DNA of 25,139 nucleotides, taken from an uncultured Prevotella sp. GTDB lineage: Bacteria; Bacteroidota; Bacteroidia; Bacteroidales; Bacteroidaceae. Position 1 is the first letter of the stretch. Each line of letters opens with the position of its first letter. Below, in pieces: positions 15,492 through 22,838 of the stretch. The stretch covers positions 1 to 25,139 of the forward strand of contig USSF01000034.1 in the NCBI GenBank assembly GCA_900557405.1, written 5' to 3'. The notes below the pieces were generated by a model. It was not told the origin of the DNA, did not search any database, and saw nothing but the letters and a program-made list of their open reading frames with translations. A program made the translations under genes and the position numbers.

Positions 15492-17096
15492 ATGAATACT
15501 CAAAATCTTGATGCACTTGATTGGATAATCCTTGTCGCTTACTTTGTGGTGCTCATTGCCATTGGCATGTGGGCAAGTTCAAAGGCAAAGAAAAACGGCA
15601 ATATGTTTCTTGCCAGCCGTTCTCTGCGTTGGCATCATATCGGTTTCTCAATGTGGGGGACAAATGTCGGACCGTCGATGCTTATCGCTTCGGCAAGTGC
15701 CGGCTTCTCTTGCGGTGTGGTATCGGGCAACTATGCCTGGTATGCCTTTGTGTTCATCGCCCTGCTTGCCTTTGTGTTCGCACCGCGCTATCTTGGCACA
15801 GGAATTTCCACGCTTCCGGAGTTTATGGGACTGCGCTTCGGCGACTCCACACGTAATATCCTTGCGTGGTATACCATCGTAACGATACTCATCTCATGGC
15901 TTGCGCTGACGCTTTTTGCCGGCGGCATCATCATCCGGCAGGTGTTCGGCATGCCGATGTGGCTGTCGGCATTGCTGCTGCTTGCCATATCTGCATTCTT
16001 CACTATGCTCGGCGGACTGAAGGCTGTTGCCTACACCAATGTCTATCAGATGGTGTTGCTCATCCTCGTGTCGGCAACGCTCACCGTAGTCGGAATATGG
16101 AAGCTTGGCGGCGAATCCTTCTCGCAGGGTGTGTCGATACTCGCAAACCCGGACATCGTGCCGTCAAACTACTGGAACCTGTTCCAGCCCAACAGCGACC
16201 CAGGCTATCCTTGGCTGCCTATCATCCTTGGCTATCCTGTCATGGGAGTATGGTTCTGGTGTACCGACCAGTCGATGGTGCAGCCGGTGCTTGCCGCAAG
16301 AAGTCTCAGCGAGGGACAGAAAGGCGCTAACTTCACAGGCTGGCTGAAGATACTCGATGTGGCAATCTATATCCTTCCCGGTGTGGTTTGCTTCGCTATG
16401 GTCAAGACTGGGTTCTTCGGCAACGTGCAGGTGAATGCCGATGATGCCTATCTGAAGCTCGTTTATGAACTGTTCCCTGCCGGTATGGTAGGATTGGTGC
16501 TTGCCGTGCTTACAGCGGCTCTGATAAGCACTATCGGCTCTGCCCTGAATGCCTTGAGCACGGTGTTCACCATGGATATATATGTGAAGAACATCCGTCC
16601 GAAGGCTACACAGGATGAGATTCGCAAGACGGGACGCATAGTGACGGTGCTTGGAGCATTGGTTTCCATCGTAATAACGGTTGCCGTAGACGGTATAAAA
16701 GGCATGGATCTCTTCAATGTGTTCCAGTCTGTGCTCAGCTTCATCGCTCCGCCGATGGCGGCAGTATTCCTTATGGGTGTATTCTTCAAGCGTTGCACCA
16801 CGCTTGCCGCCAACCTGACGCTCACTTTCGGTACCGTGTTCAGCATCGGTACGGGCATCCTCTACCTCTGGGTGATACCGGGCTTTGCTGAGTCTGTGCA
16901 TTTCATGCTCCTCTCGTTCTACATCTTCGTGGCGCTGATAGTGATGATGTTCTTCGTGAGCATCTACGACAAGAAGGCAAACGAGAAACATGTCATCGTG
17001 GCTGTCAACGAGAAACCGGGCAAGGGTGTCATCATTGCGTGGGCTGCGCTTGCTGTGGTTATGATTGCCCTCTACGTGTTCTTCAACGGCAACTGA
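15492..17096 (+). CDS. Sodium:solute symporter (SSS family)
   Basis: The 534-residue protein has about 13-14 hydrophobic segments and the pattern of the SSS family (SGLT/PutP fold), which couples sodium entry to uptake of sugars, amino acids or similar solutes. Seen: first helix DWIILVAYFVVLIAIGMWA, then the SxAKKNGNMFLASRSLRWHHIG loop typical of sugar-type members (quoted in part), and GTGISTLPEFMGLRFG. The start at 15492 gives a normal short N-terminus. It lies 94 bases after the fusion gene, past a hairpin, and closes the + strand cluster. It probably brings the substrate, perhaps a methylated monosaccharide or small oligosaccharide, across the inner membrane. No outer-membrane SusC/SusD pair is in the window, unlike classic Bacteroidetes polysaccharide loci. 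Confidence 0.88.
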   Translation: MNTQNLDALDWIILVAYFVVLIAIGMWASSKAKKNGNMFLASRSLRWHHIGFSMWGTNVGPSMLIASASAGFSCGVVSGNYAWYAFVFIALLAFVFAPRYLGTGISTLPEFMGLRFGDSTRNILAWYTIVTILISWLALTLFAGGIIIRQVFGMPMWLSALLLLAISAFFTMLGGLKAVAYTNVYQMVLLILVSATLTVVGIWKLGGESFSQGVSILANPDIVPSNYWNLFQPNSDPGYPWLPIILGYPVMGVWFWCTDQSMVQPVLAARSLSEGQKGANFTGWLKILDVAIYILPGVVCFAMVKTGFFGNVQVNADDAYLKLVYELFPAGMVGLVLAVLTAALISTIGSALNALSTVFTMDIYVKNIRPKATQDEIRKTGRIVTVLGALVSIVITVAVDGIKGMDLFNVFQSVLSFIAPPMAAVFLMGVFFKRCTTLAANLTLTFGTVFSIGTGILYLWVIPGFAESVHFMLLSFYIFVALIVMMFFVSIYDKKANEKHVIVAVNEKPGKGVIIAWAALAVVMIALYVFFNGN

Positions 17097-17118
17097 TAAG
17101 ACAGATAACCTGATGACC

Positions 17119-17152
17119 GATTTGGGATAATGGTAAAGAAAACAAATCGGAT
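17119..17152. other. Inverted repeat after symporter gene
   Basis: CCGATTTG (17119-17126) and CAAATCGG (17145-17152) form an 8-bp stem with an 18-nt loop, just upstream of the main terminator. It lacks a T run on the + strand. Confidence 0.4.
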
Positions 17153-17157
17153 AAAGA

Positions 17158-17216
17158 AAAAAGAATGTTGGTTTCATGGTGGTTGTGTCAACCGTCATAA
17201 AACCAACATTCTTTTT
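17158..17216. terminator. Bidirectional terminator between symporter and lutC
   Basis: A 17-bp perfect stem (17158-17174 with 17200-17216) is flanked by A-rich sequence on the left and ends in T on the right, so it can end transcripts from both convergent genes. Inside, GGTTG/CAACC (17181-17185, 17189-17193) forms a second small stem. Confidence 0.88.
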
Positions 17217-17245
17217 AGGTCTACATATAATAAGGTGGAAAACCA

Positions 17246-17869
17246 CTATTCATCCACCAGCACAACGGTAACTCCGCGTGCAGCCTGTGCTCCCATGACA
17301 AGAGCCTGCTCTATGTCGGCAGTCTTCGATGGTCCGCTGATGAACGTGCCGAAGTTGTACCGGTCATCCATCCCGATGCGGTCATAGGCATCGTGCATGT
17401 TGTTGACGATGTTCTTCCTGTCGAGCACTATTACAAGATACTCGGAGATGAAAAGCAATGCTTTCTCCTTCATCGTCTGCGGAATCCATATACAGCCGTT
17501 CTCGGCAACTCCCACCGTGCCTTGCACAATGGCTACATCGGTGCCGTTCAGGTCGTTTGCCTCTGCCACGGTATCCGGATTACGAAGTTCTAAGGCTGTG
17601 GAATCATTGCCGGCTTTCAGTCCCTCCAGCGTTATTCCCTTTAGATTAGAGCAGAACACCTTAGCGTCAGGATAGGCTCTGCGCACCAGTTCGTTGAGGT
17701 CGGCATCCTTCCGGACATCGTTGATGACATGACCGCCTACCGTCTCGGTCATCCTGACGAACTGTCCAAAGGTGTCTTCGTATTCGATGCCTTTTATCTC
17801 CTCCTTTGGCATATCGTATTGAAAGTGCGTGTTCTGGCGCAACTTATTCAAAAATTCTTCTTTCTTCAT
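17246..17869 (-). CDS. lutC: LutC, lactate utilisation protein (LUD domain)
   Basis: A 207-residue LUD-domain protein, third part of the LutABC complex that oxidises L-lactate to pyruvate. The start is taken at the ATG at 17869; an in-frame TTG four codons upstream is less likely. Family marks are the central VCSNLKGI-like region (about residues 74-83), ADLNELVRRAYPD, the later ALLFISEYLVIVLDRKNIVNNMHDA (quoted in part) and a C-terminal ISGPSKTADIEQALVMGAQ, where SGPSKTADIE is highly typical of LutC. It follows lutB by 25 bases on the same strand, giving the order lutA, lutB, lutC. Confidence 0.9.
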   Translation of the reverse strand: MKKEEFLNKLRQNTHFQYDMPKEEIKGIEYEDTFGQFVRMTETVGGHVINDVRKDADLNELVRRAYPDAKVFCSNLKGITLEGLKAGNDSTALELRNPDTVAEANDLNGTDVAIVQGTVGVAENGCIWIPQTMKEKALLFISEYLVIVLDRKNIVNNMHDAYDRIGMDDRYNFGTFISGPSKTADIEQALVMGAQAARGVTVVLVDE

Positions 17870-17894
17870 ACTTTCTTTCAAATGAATCCTTCTT

Positions 17895-19268
17895 TTACTT
17901 CACCTTGCCTTCCTTCCACAGTTCATGGAATGATTTCTTGGCGAATTCAGGCATGGCATGGCCGATGCCCCATGCGTTGATATTACCGAAATGGGTGCAG
18001 CAGTCGGGCACGTAGTTGGCAAGCGGAGCGAATTTGAGTGCCGTGGTGTAGAGGGCAGGACGGTCGAACAGATACTCCATGCCTGCCGACATTATTTTCT
18101 TTATAGGGTCGGCTTTTCCCAATTTCTCCAGACTCTGTCGCCATACATATATCTGAGACCCCGGACCTACTTTTGACGGACACACATTGTCGCAAGACAG
18201 ACAAAGGGTGCATGCCGACACATTATCGCTGTATTTCTTCGGGTCGCGGATCATGCCGAGGTTCACTCCCACGGGACCCGGAATGAAATACGTATAGCTG
18301 TAGCCTCCCGAGCGGCGGTATACGGGACAGGTGTTCATGCAGGCTCCACACCGCATGCACTTCAGCGTCTGCCAATGGTCGCTGTCGGCGAGCATGTCGC
18401 TCCTGCCGTTGTCCACGAGCACCACGTGCATCTCTGCTCCGGGACGTGCCTGGCGGAAATGGGATGTGAAGGCTGTGGTGGGCTGTCCTGTGGCGCTGCG
18501 GCAAAGCAAGCGCTGGAAGACGGCAAGCGACTTGTAGTCGGGCACCAGTTTCTCGATGCCCATAGCCACGATATGCAGCTTGGGCATAGAGGTGGTCATG
18601 TCGGCATTGCCCTCGTTCGTGCATACCACACAGTCGCCGGTGGCTGCTACACCGAAGTTACATCCCGTCATGCCGGCTCCAGCCTGCATGAACTGGTCGC
18701 GCAGATGCAAACGGGCGCAACGGGTGAGATATGTAGGGTCGTAGTTTCCTTTTTCTTTCGATATTCCTTTCTCCTCAAACATTCTGCCCACTTCCTCCCG
18801 TTTGAGATGGATGGCAGGCATCACGATATGGCTCGGCTTCTGATGCAGGAGCTGGATGATGCGTTCACCAAGGTCGGTCTCCACCACATCGATGCCGTGC
18901 TGCTCCAGATAGGGGTTCATCTCGCACTCTTCGGTGAGCATTGACTTCGACTTCACCATCTTCTTCACACCGTGGCTCTGCAGAATGGAAAGCACCGTCT
19001 CGTTGAACTCCGCGGCATCCTTTGCCCAATGCACCTTCACTCCGCGGCTCTCCAGACAGTCGGAAAACTGCTCGAGATAGTCTGCCAGATGGGTGATGGT
19101 GTGCTTCTTTATTTGCGAAGCCTGTTCGCGCAGGTCTTCCCATTCCGGCAGTTCCTGTGACATCTTGTCGCGCTTCTCTCTTACCGACCAGAAGGTAGCG
19201 TCGTGCCAGCTGGTCTTCTCTGCATCCGCAATAAAGCGGGCGGCTCTCTTTGAATGTTCTGTGCTCAT
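17895..19268 (-). CDS. lutB: LutB, lactate utilisation iron-sulfur protein
   Basis: The 457-residue protein has an N-terminal LUD domain and a C-terminal ferredoxin part. Two [4Fe-4S] motifs are visible: CMRCGACMNTC (C304, C307, C310, C314) and CTLCLSCDNVC (C353, C356, C359, C363). GMTGCNFGVAATGDCVVCTN (about 199-218) is a strong LutB signature. The ATG at 19268 overlaps the stop of lutA as ATGA, so the two are translationally coupled; a longer in-frame start inside lutA gives a non-family N-terminus. It passes electrons from lactate oxidation, with LutA and LutC, in the cytoplasm or at the inner membrane face. Confidence 0.95.
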   Translation of the reverse strand: MSTEHSKRAARFIADAEKTSWHDATFWSVREKRDKMSQELPEWEDLREQASQIKKHTITHLADYLEQFSDCLESRGVKVHWAKDAAEFNETVLSILQSHGVKKMVKSKSMLTEECEMNPYLEQHGIDVVETDLGERIIQLLHQKPSHIVMPAIHLKREEVGRMFEEKGISKEKGNYDPTYLTRCARLHLRDQFMQAGAGMTGCNFGVAATGDCVVCTNEGNADMTTSMPKLHIVAMGIEKLVPDYKSLAVFQRLLCRSATGQPTTAFTSHFRQARPGAEMHVVLVDNGRSDMLADSDHWQTLKCMRCGACMNTCPVYRRSGGYSYTYFIPGPVGVNLGMIRDPKKYSDNVSACTLCLSCDNVCPSKVGPGSQIYVWRQSLEKLGKADPIKKIMSAGMEYLFDRPALYTTALKFAPLANYVPDCCTHFGNINAWGIGHAMPEFAKKSFHELWKEGKVK

Positions 19269-20002
19269 AATCCTGCGGCTAAAATCTGGACAACGTGGAT
19301 GAATTTGATAGGCATCTTCTCTTTCTTGGCGATGCCGGCCATGTGCATGAGGCATGAGGAGTCGGGCCCCGTCACGTATTCCGCCCCGGTGGCGATGTGC
19401 CTCTTTATCTTGTCCTCTCCCATACGGGTGGAAACGTCAGGCTCCTCGATGGAGAACATACCGCCGAAGCCGCAGCACTCGTCCTTTCGCTCCGGCTCAT
19501 GGATGGTGATGCCGTCGACGAGCTGCAGCAGGTCGATAATCTTGTTGAATGGCTTGACGTTGCATTCCGAGGGCGACGACAGGTTCAGTTCTCTCACTCC
19601 GTGGCAGCTGTTATGCACACTCACGGGGTGTGGAAACTTTCCCGGCACTTCCTTCACCTTCAGCACGTCGTGGAGGAACTCCACTATATCCATAATTTTC
19701 CTGGAGGAGACACACTCGTGCTTGCCCTTCAGAATCTTGGGATAATACACTTTCACGTATGCAGCGCATGAGGCGGACGGAGCCACGATGTAGTCGTAGT
19801 CCTTGAACAGTTCGTCGAAACTCTCTATTACCTTCATCGACTTATCCTGGAATCCGGCATTTGCCATCGGCTGTCCGCAGCAAGTCTGTCGTTCTGGATA
19901 ACCCACGTCAAGCCCGTAGTGCTTAAGCAGCTTGTAAGTGGCAACACCTGCCTCTGGGTAGAGTGCGTCCACATAGCAGGGTACAAATAATCCTATTTTC
20001 AT
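19265..20002 (-). CDS. lutA: LutA, lactate utilisation CCG-domain protein
   Basis: A 245-residue protein with two cysteine-rich CCG domains, as in heterodisulfide reductase subunit B and glycolate oxidase GlcF. Motifs seen are FVPCYVDALYPEAG at the start, CCGQPMANAGF in the first domain, and HNSCHGVRELN then CCGFGGMFSI in the second. The ATG at 20002 gives the normal MKIGLFVPC N-terminus. First gene of lutABC. I found no clear TAnnTTTG box upstream. Typical role: L-lactate to pyruvate together with LutB and LutC. Confidence 0.95.
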   Translation of the reverse strand: MKIGLFVPCYVDALYPEAGVATYKLLKHYGLDVGYPERQTCCGQPMANAGFQDKSMKVIESFDELFKDYDYIVAPSASCAAYVKVYYPKILKGKHECVSSRKIMDIVEFLHDVLKVKEVPGKFPHPVSVHNSCHGVRELNLSSPSECNVKPFNKIIDLLQLVDGITIHEPERKDECCGFGGMFSIEEPDVSTRMGEDKIKRHIATGAEYVTGPDSSCLMHMAGIAKKEKMPIKFIHVVQILAAGL

Positions 20003-20265
20003 AGTAGTATTATAAATCTTATCCGAATACGGAATTCTTTTAAATGATAATCTTTCCTTTCTGGAGTTCTGCACTCCGCTGATTTATAATACTTTAGTGG
20101 CGTCTGTGCCATTAAGTTTCAGTCAACGTATGCACGACTCTTATACAAAATTCTATAAAATACTTGAGATACACAAGCATTTTCTTTGAAATGTTATATG
20201 CATACATTGAAAAAACCAGAAACGGTAATGGTTCTTTCATGTCAAGGGGACTGATTCTGGATTTG
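20003..20265. other. Intergenic region upstream of lutA, no gene seen
   Basis: AT-rich, no credible reading frame on either strand. It holds a small GGAGT/ACTCC hairpin (20063-20067, 20073-20077) and must contain the lutABC promoter, which I could not place. Its right end (from about 20200) may be domain IV remnant of the group II intron fragment that follows. Confidence 0.4.
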
Positions 20266-20358
20266 TTGAAAGGGAACCGTATGTACGGTGTGTGAGAGGC
20301 CGGTGAACACGAAAATAGGAGATAAACACCTATGATTAGTGTTTACCTCCTACTCGAT
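20266..20358 (+). mobile_element. 3'-end fragment of a group II intron (domains V and VI)
   Basis: The stretch GGGAACCGTATGTACGGT (20273-20290), then GTGTGAGAGG and a final CCTCCTACTCGAT (to 20358), follows the order and wording I recall for the 3' ends of bacterial group II introns. Domain VI would be the 14-bp hairpin TAGGAG..AAACAC (20316-20329) with its complement (20339-20352), one A-C mismatch. No maturase gene or 5' intron part fits in the 260 bases before it, so it is a remnant. Read on the - strand, the same hairpin is followed by TTTTCG and could serve as terminator for the gene row that ends at 20391. Confidence 0.6.
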
Positions 20359-20390
20359 AAGCTATAAGTCTGACAATTCAGGATGCTACA

Positions 20391-21020
20391 TCAAGGCATA
20401 CTCAAAAGCCATTTTTTTTCAAACTTACCTTCCTTTATGATCTTGCTGCCATACACACATAGAATGTCTTCTATCTCCATGGCTGAGAAATGTGGCAGAC
20501 AAGCAGAAAACAGTTTGGCTTCAATTCTGTTCTTGTTATCCGGTTTGCCAACCAAAACTTCTGCTGCCTTTGACAGATTATCGTGAGTGTATACATATTT
20601 GCAAGGCAGCACCTTGGGATAAAGATTGCAGCCTATGGCAAGACTGATGTCATACAGCGACAGCAATCCTATTCCTTTTATGTCACTCAAGGAATTTTGC
20701 TTACCGTTAAATAGTTTACAAACCCAATCGTAAAGCTCTTCAAAATCCTTTGGCTGCTTTAGCTTTGGCAATTCTTCTCTGATTATGTCAACAGCTTTCA
20801 TAAAACCGTCCCGATAACTTTCAATTGCAAGTGCTTGGGAAAAATGACTACTGTAATCATGCTTCGTTTCCTCGGAGAAATCGTTGTTCAACTTTGGACC
20901 AATAGCACAATATACAATCTCGTCGGGATACCATAACGAACTGAGTCTTTGCCTACGTTTGATGGTATGCTCCAGAAAAGTTTCTGATATTTCTGTCATA
21001 GCGTTATTCGTTTTACACAT
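20391..21020 (-). CDS. Unrecognised 209-residue cytoplasmic protein
   Basis: I do not recognise the family. There is no signal peptide or membrane segment, so a cytoplasmic protein is likely, unlike its three upstream neighbours. A stretch ISLxDIKGIGLLSLYDISLAIG-like (about 113-134) looks like a helix-hairpin-helix turn, which in other proteins binds DNA or nucleotides, but this is weak. Other marks are ALAIESYRDGFMKAVDII and a C-terminal Lys/Phe-rich end. An alternative start is the ATG at 20999 (MTEISETF). It is last in a row of four - strand genes, 22 bases after the small peptide gene, and AT-richer than the genes to the left. It could modify or export the peptide, give immunity, or be unrelated. 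Confidence 0.6.
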   Translation of the reverse strand: MCKTNNAMTEISETFLEHTIKRRQRLSSLWYPDEIVYCAIGPKLNNDFSEETKHDYSSHFSQALAIESYRDGFMKAVDIIREELPKLKQPKDFEELYDWVCKLFNGKQNSLSDIKGIGLLSLYDISLAIGCNLYPKVLPCKYVYTHDNLSKAAEVLVGKPDNKNRIEAKLFSACLPHFSAMEIEDILCVYGSKIIKEGKFEKKWLLSMP

Positions 21021-21042
21021 TTAAGACTTAAATTAGCATACT

Positions 21043-21252
21043 TTATTCGTTGTTGTCATCTTCGTCGTCAGTATCCCAGTTCTCGTCCCATACGGCATCC
21101 ATTATATGACGTTTGGCACGGGCACCGCTGGCACCCCCTGTTCCGGGATTATTAAGATTTCCATTCTGTCCACTGTCATTTATTGAGCCACTCATGATGG
21201 CTGACGTTTCCGCTTCTAAGGACAAAATGCTTGGCTTTATATATTTCTTCAT
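21043..21252 (-). CDS. Small precursor-like peptide, Prevotella MKKYIKP type
   Basis: A 69-residue protein with a leader-like first half (MKKYIKPSILSLEAETSAIM), a Ser/Gly/Asn-rich middle with a Gly-Gly (NNPGTGGASG), and a tail with AKRHIMDAVWDENWDT then a run of Asp/Glu. Many short Prevotella genes share the MKKxYIKPxxxxxExE start and acidic tail with variable middle, and their function is unknown to me. The form is that of a ribosomally made peptide precursor with cleavable leader, possibly at the double glycine, but no modification enzyme or peptidase-transporter is seen here. It is 16 bases downstream of the cohesin-like protein gene and clearly in the same row. Confidence 0.65.
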   Translation of the reverse strand: MKKYIKPSILSLEAETSAIMSGSINDSGQNGNLNNPGTGGASGARAKRHIMDAVWDENWDTDDEDDNNE

Positions 21253-21268
21253 GTTTATTTATCCTTTC

Positions 21269-22831
21269 TTATTTAATGATATATTTTCTTCCGTTTACTA
21301 CATATACCCCCTTCTGCAGAGCCTTCATGTCATTGCCGACATACTGTCCGCAGAGGTTATACACCTTTCCTGTCATGACTTTTCCATTCGCCAGACCATT
21401 GATATACGTCGTCTCGCCATCAATGCTGATGCCCATCTTTGCACCGGATTCAGCAGAAGGAGCGATGAAGTAGCCACGAAGGGCCTTCATTGTCTTGTCA
21501 GTCTCCATCGGAATATAGAACTTGTTTTCTGCACCGAGGAATAGATTCGTGCCGTCTGTTGCAAGTTCATGCTTGCTATGGACTCCGACAAATTCATAAC
21601 CATTGGCACCATCTACTATGCCGTCACTTTTTGAAATAATAGTGACATCTTCAAAAACCGGATTCTCTATGTTTGAGGTCGGCTTGACCAGATAAGCATG
21701 CATAGCTTTCAGTGATGCAGTTGGCTCAAAGTTCATAACAGAACCTGTCATTGATTTATACTTACGAATTTCAGCATCCTTCAAAGGCGTTGTAGAAACA
21801 TCATCAATGTCAAACGGCAGACAAAGAGTATACCAGCCTCCATCTGCTATCATGGTGCGAGCCACATTTACATTCACCTTTTTATTCTCGTTTTCGCGGA
21901 TTGTGATGTTGTTGTCGTCCTCATTTAAAGATACTGAAGGAGCCTTGACTTCCACAGAAAATAATATTGGAGAAAACTTATAAGTCCGGGCATAAATATC
22001 AGTGAAGACAATATTATCCAATTTCACACTCTGTTTGCCCGACACCTCCTTATCCGCATTTATCCAGAAGTTCCAGATGGAGCCGTCATTTTCATTAAAC
22101 TGCTTGTTGTTAGAAGAGAAGAGCAATATACGCACTCTTCCGTCACCATAGTCCTTGCCTTTCAATAGGTGCGTTTTGCTCCATCGTTCAGTCTTCTGAC
22201 TCTTGTCCAAATCCAAAGACAAGCCGGTTGGCAATATCACATCAAACTGACATGCCGTCATCTGACTGTCATTGAGAAGGTTCAAAGAGAATAAGCCTCC
22301 TTCGCCAGGTCCTATCTCACCGTCAGCGACGGAAATTGTATTTTGCTCCTTGATACCAACAAGCATTTGGGAATCCGCCAGCTTCACATCCTGGTTGCTC
22401 TTGTCAGCCAGGATTTTGTTTTTGAGTTGTATGTATCCTCCTGTAAAGCTTTCTGATGCCTTGACCTGCACTTTAAGCAAAGTTCCTTTTCCAGGCTCAA
22501 GATCAGCACTCTCAAAAGAATAGCCTATCACTCGGATTGTACCATCACTGATTTCATTGGAACTAACTGCAAAGGCAGAGGCTCTGTCTGTAAGTGAGAT
22601 ATTGAAATTACCATCGCCATCCTTCAGCATGGTCAATCCTTCCGGCAGGATGATGTCGGCTTGGAAACCTCTGATGATTTGGTCGTTGTCCAGACAAATG
22701 GACAATGTCTTGGTGTCCCCGGGAATGATGTTGAAGGGGGCTGTGTAAAATGCATTCTCAGCCCTCAATGCTGTCGGCAGTGCCAACAGCATGAGAAACA
22801 TAAGAATAAAAATACTTTTTAATCTTATCAT
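21269..22831 (-). CDS. Secreted protein with two cohesin-like domains and T9SS-like tail
   Basis: The 520-residue product starts with a signal peptide (about 1-24, ending ALRAE). Two similar beta-sandwich domains follow (about 25-165 and 170-297), each with the pattern GFQADIILPEGL / CQFDVILPTGLSL, which resembles cohesin-type domains. Next is a region with GGWYTLCLPFDID (331-343), common in large secreted Prevotella proteins, and a C-terminal end VYNLCGQYVG...GVYVVNGRKYIIK (490-520) like a T9SS sorting signal. It probably sits on the cell surface. The gene begins 7 bases after the dockerin-containing LRR gene, so the two are co-transcribed. Whether these domains bind that neighbour's dockerin is inference; residue-level matches to true cohesins were not tested. 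Confidence 0.7.
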   Translation of the reverse strand: MIRLKSIFILMFLMLLALPTALRAENAFYTAPFNIIPGDTKTLSICLDNDQIIRGFQADIILPEGLTMLKDGDGNFNISLTDRASAFAVSSNEISDGTIRVIGYSFESADLEPGKGTLLKVQVKASESFTGGYIQLKNKILADKSNQDVKLADSQMLVGIKEQNTISVADGEIGPGEGGLFSLNLLNDSQMTACQFDVILPTGLSLDLDKSQKTERWSKTHLLKGKDYGDGRVRILLFSSNNKQFNENDGSIWNFWINADKEVSGKQSVKLDNIVFTDIYARTYKFSPILFSVEVKAPSVSLNEDDNNITIRENENKKVNVNVARTMIADGGWYTLCLPFDIDDVSTTPLKDAEIRKYKSMTGSVMNFEPTASLKAMHAYLVKPTSNIENPVFEDVTIISKSDGIVDGANGYEFVGVHSKHELATDGTNLFLGAENKFYIPMETDKTMKALRGYFIAPSAESGAKMGISIDGETTYINGLANGKVMTGKVYNLCGQYVGNDMKALQKGVYVVNGRKYIIK

Positions 22832-22838
22832 ATTTTTA

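Noticed and set aside
15492-17096. Symporter as proline or lactate carrier for the neighbouring lut genes
   Set aside because: It points the other way and is separated from lutABC by a bidirectional terminator; its orientation and position join it to the glycan cluster instead, though its substrate is not proved.
16164-17246. Long open frame on the - strand opposite the symporter gene
   Set aside because: Its translation is His/Arg/Glu-rich without family motifs and lies fully antisense to a clear SSS transporter; a shadow frame.
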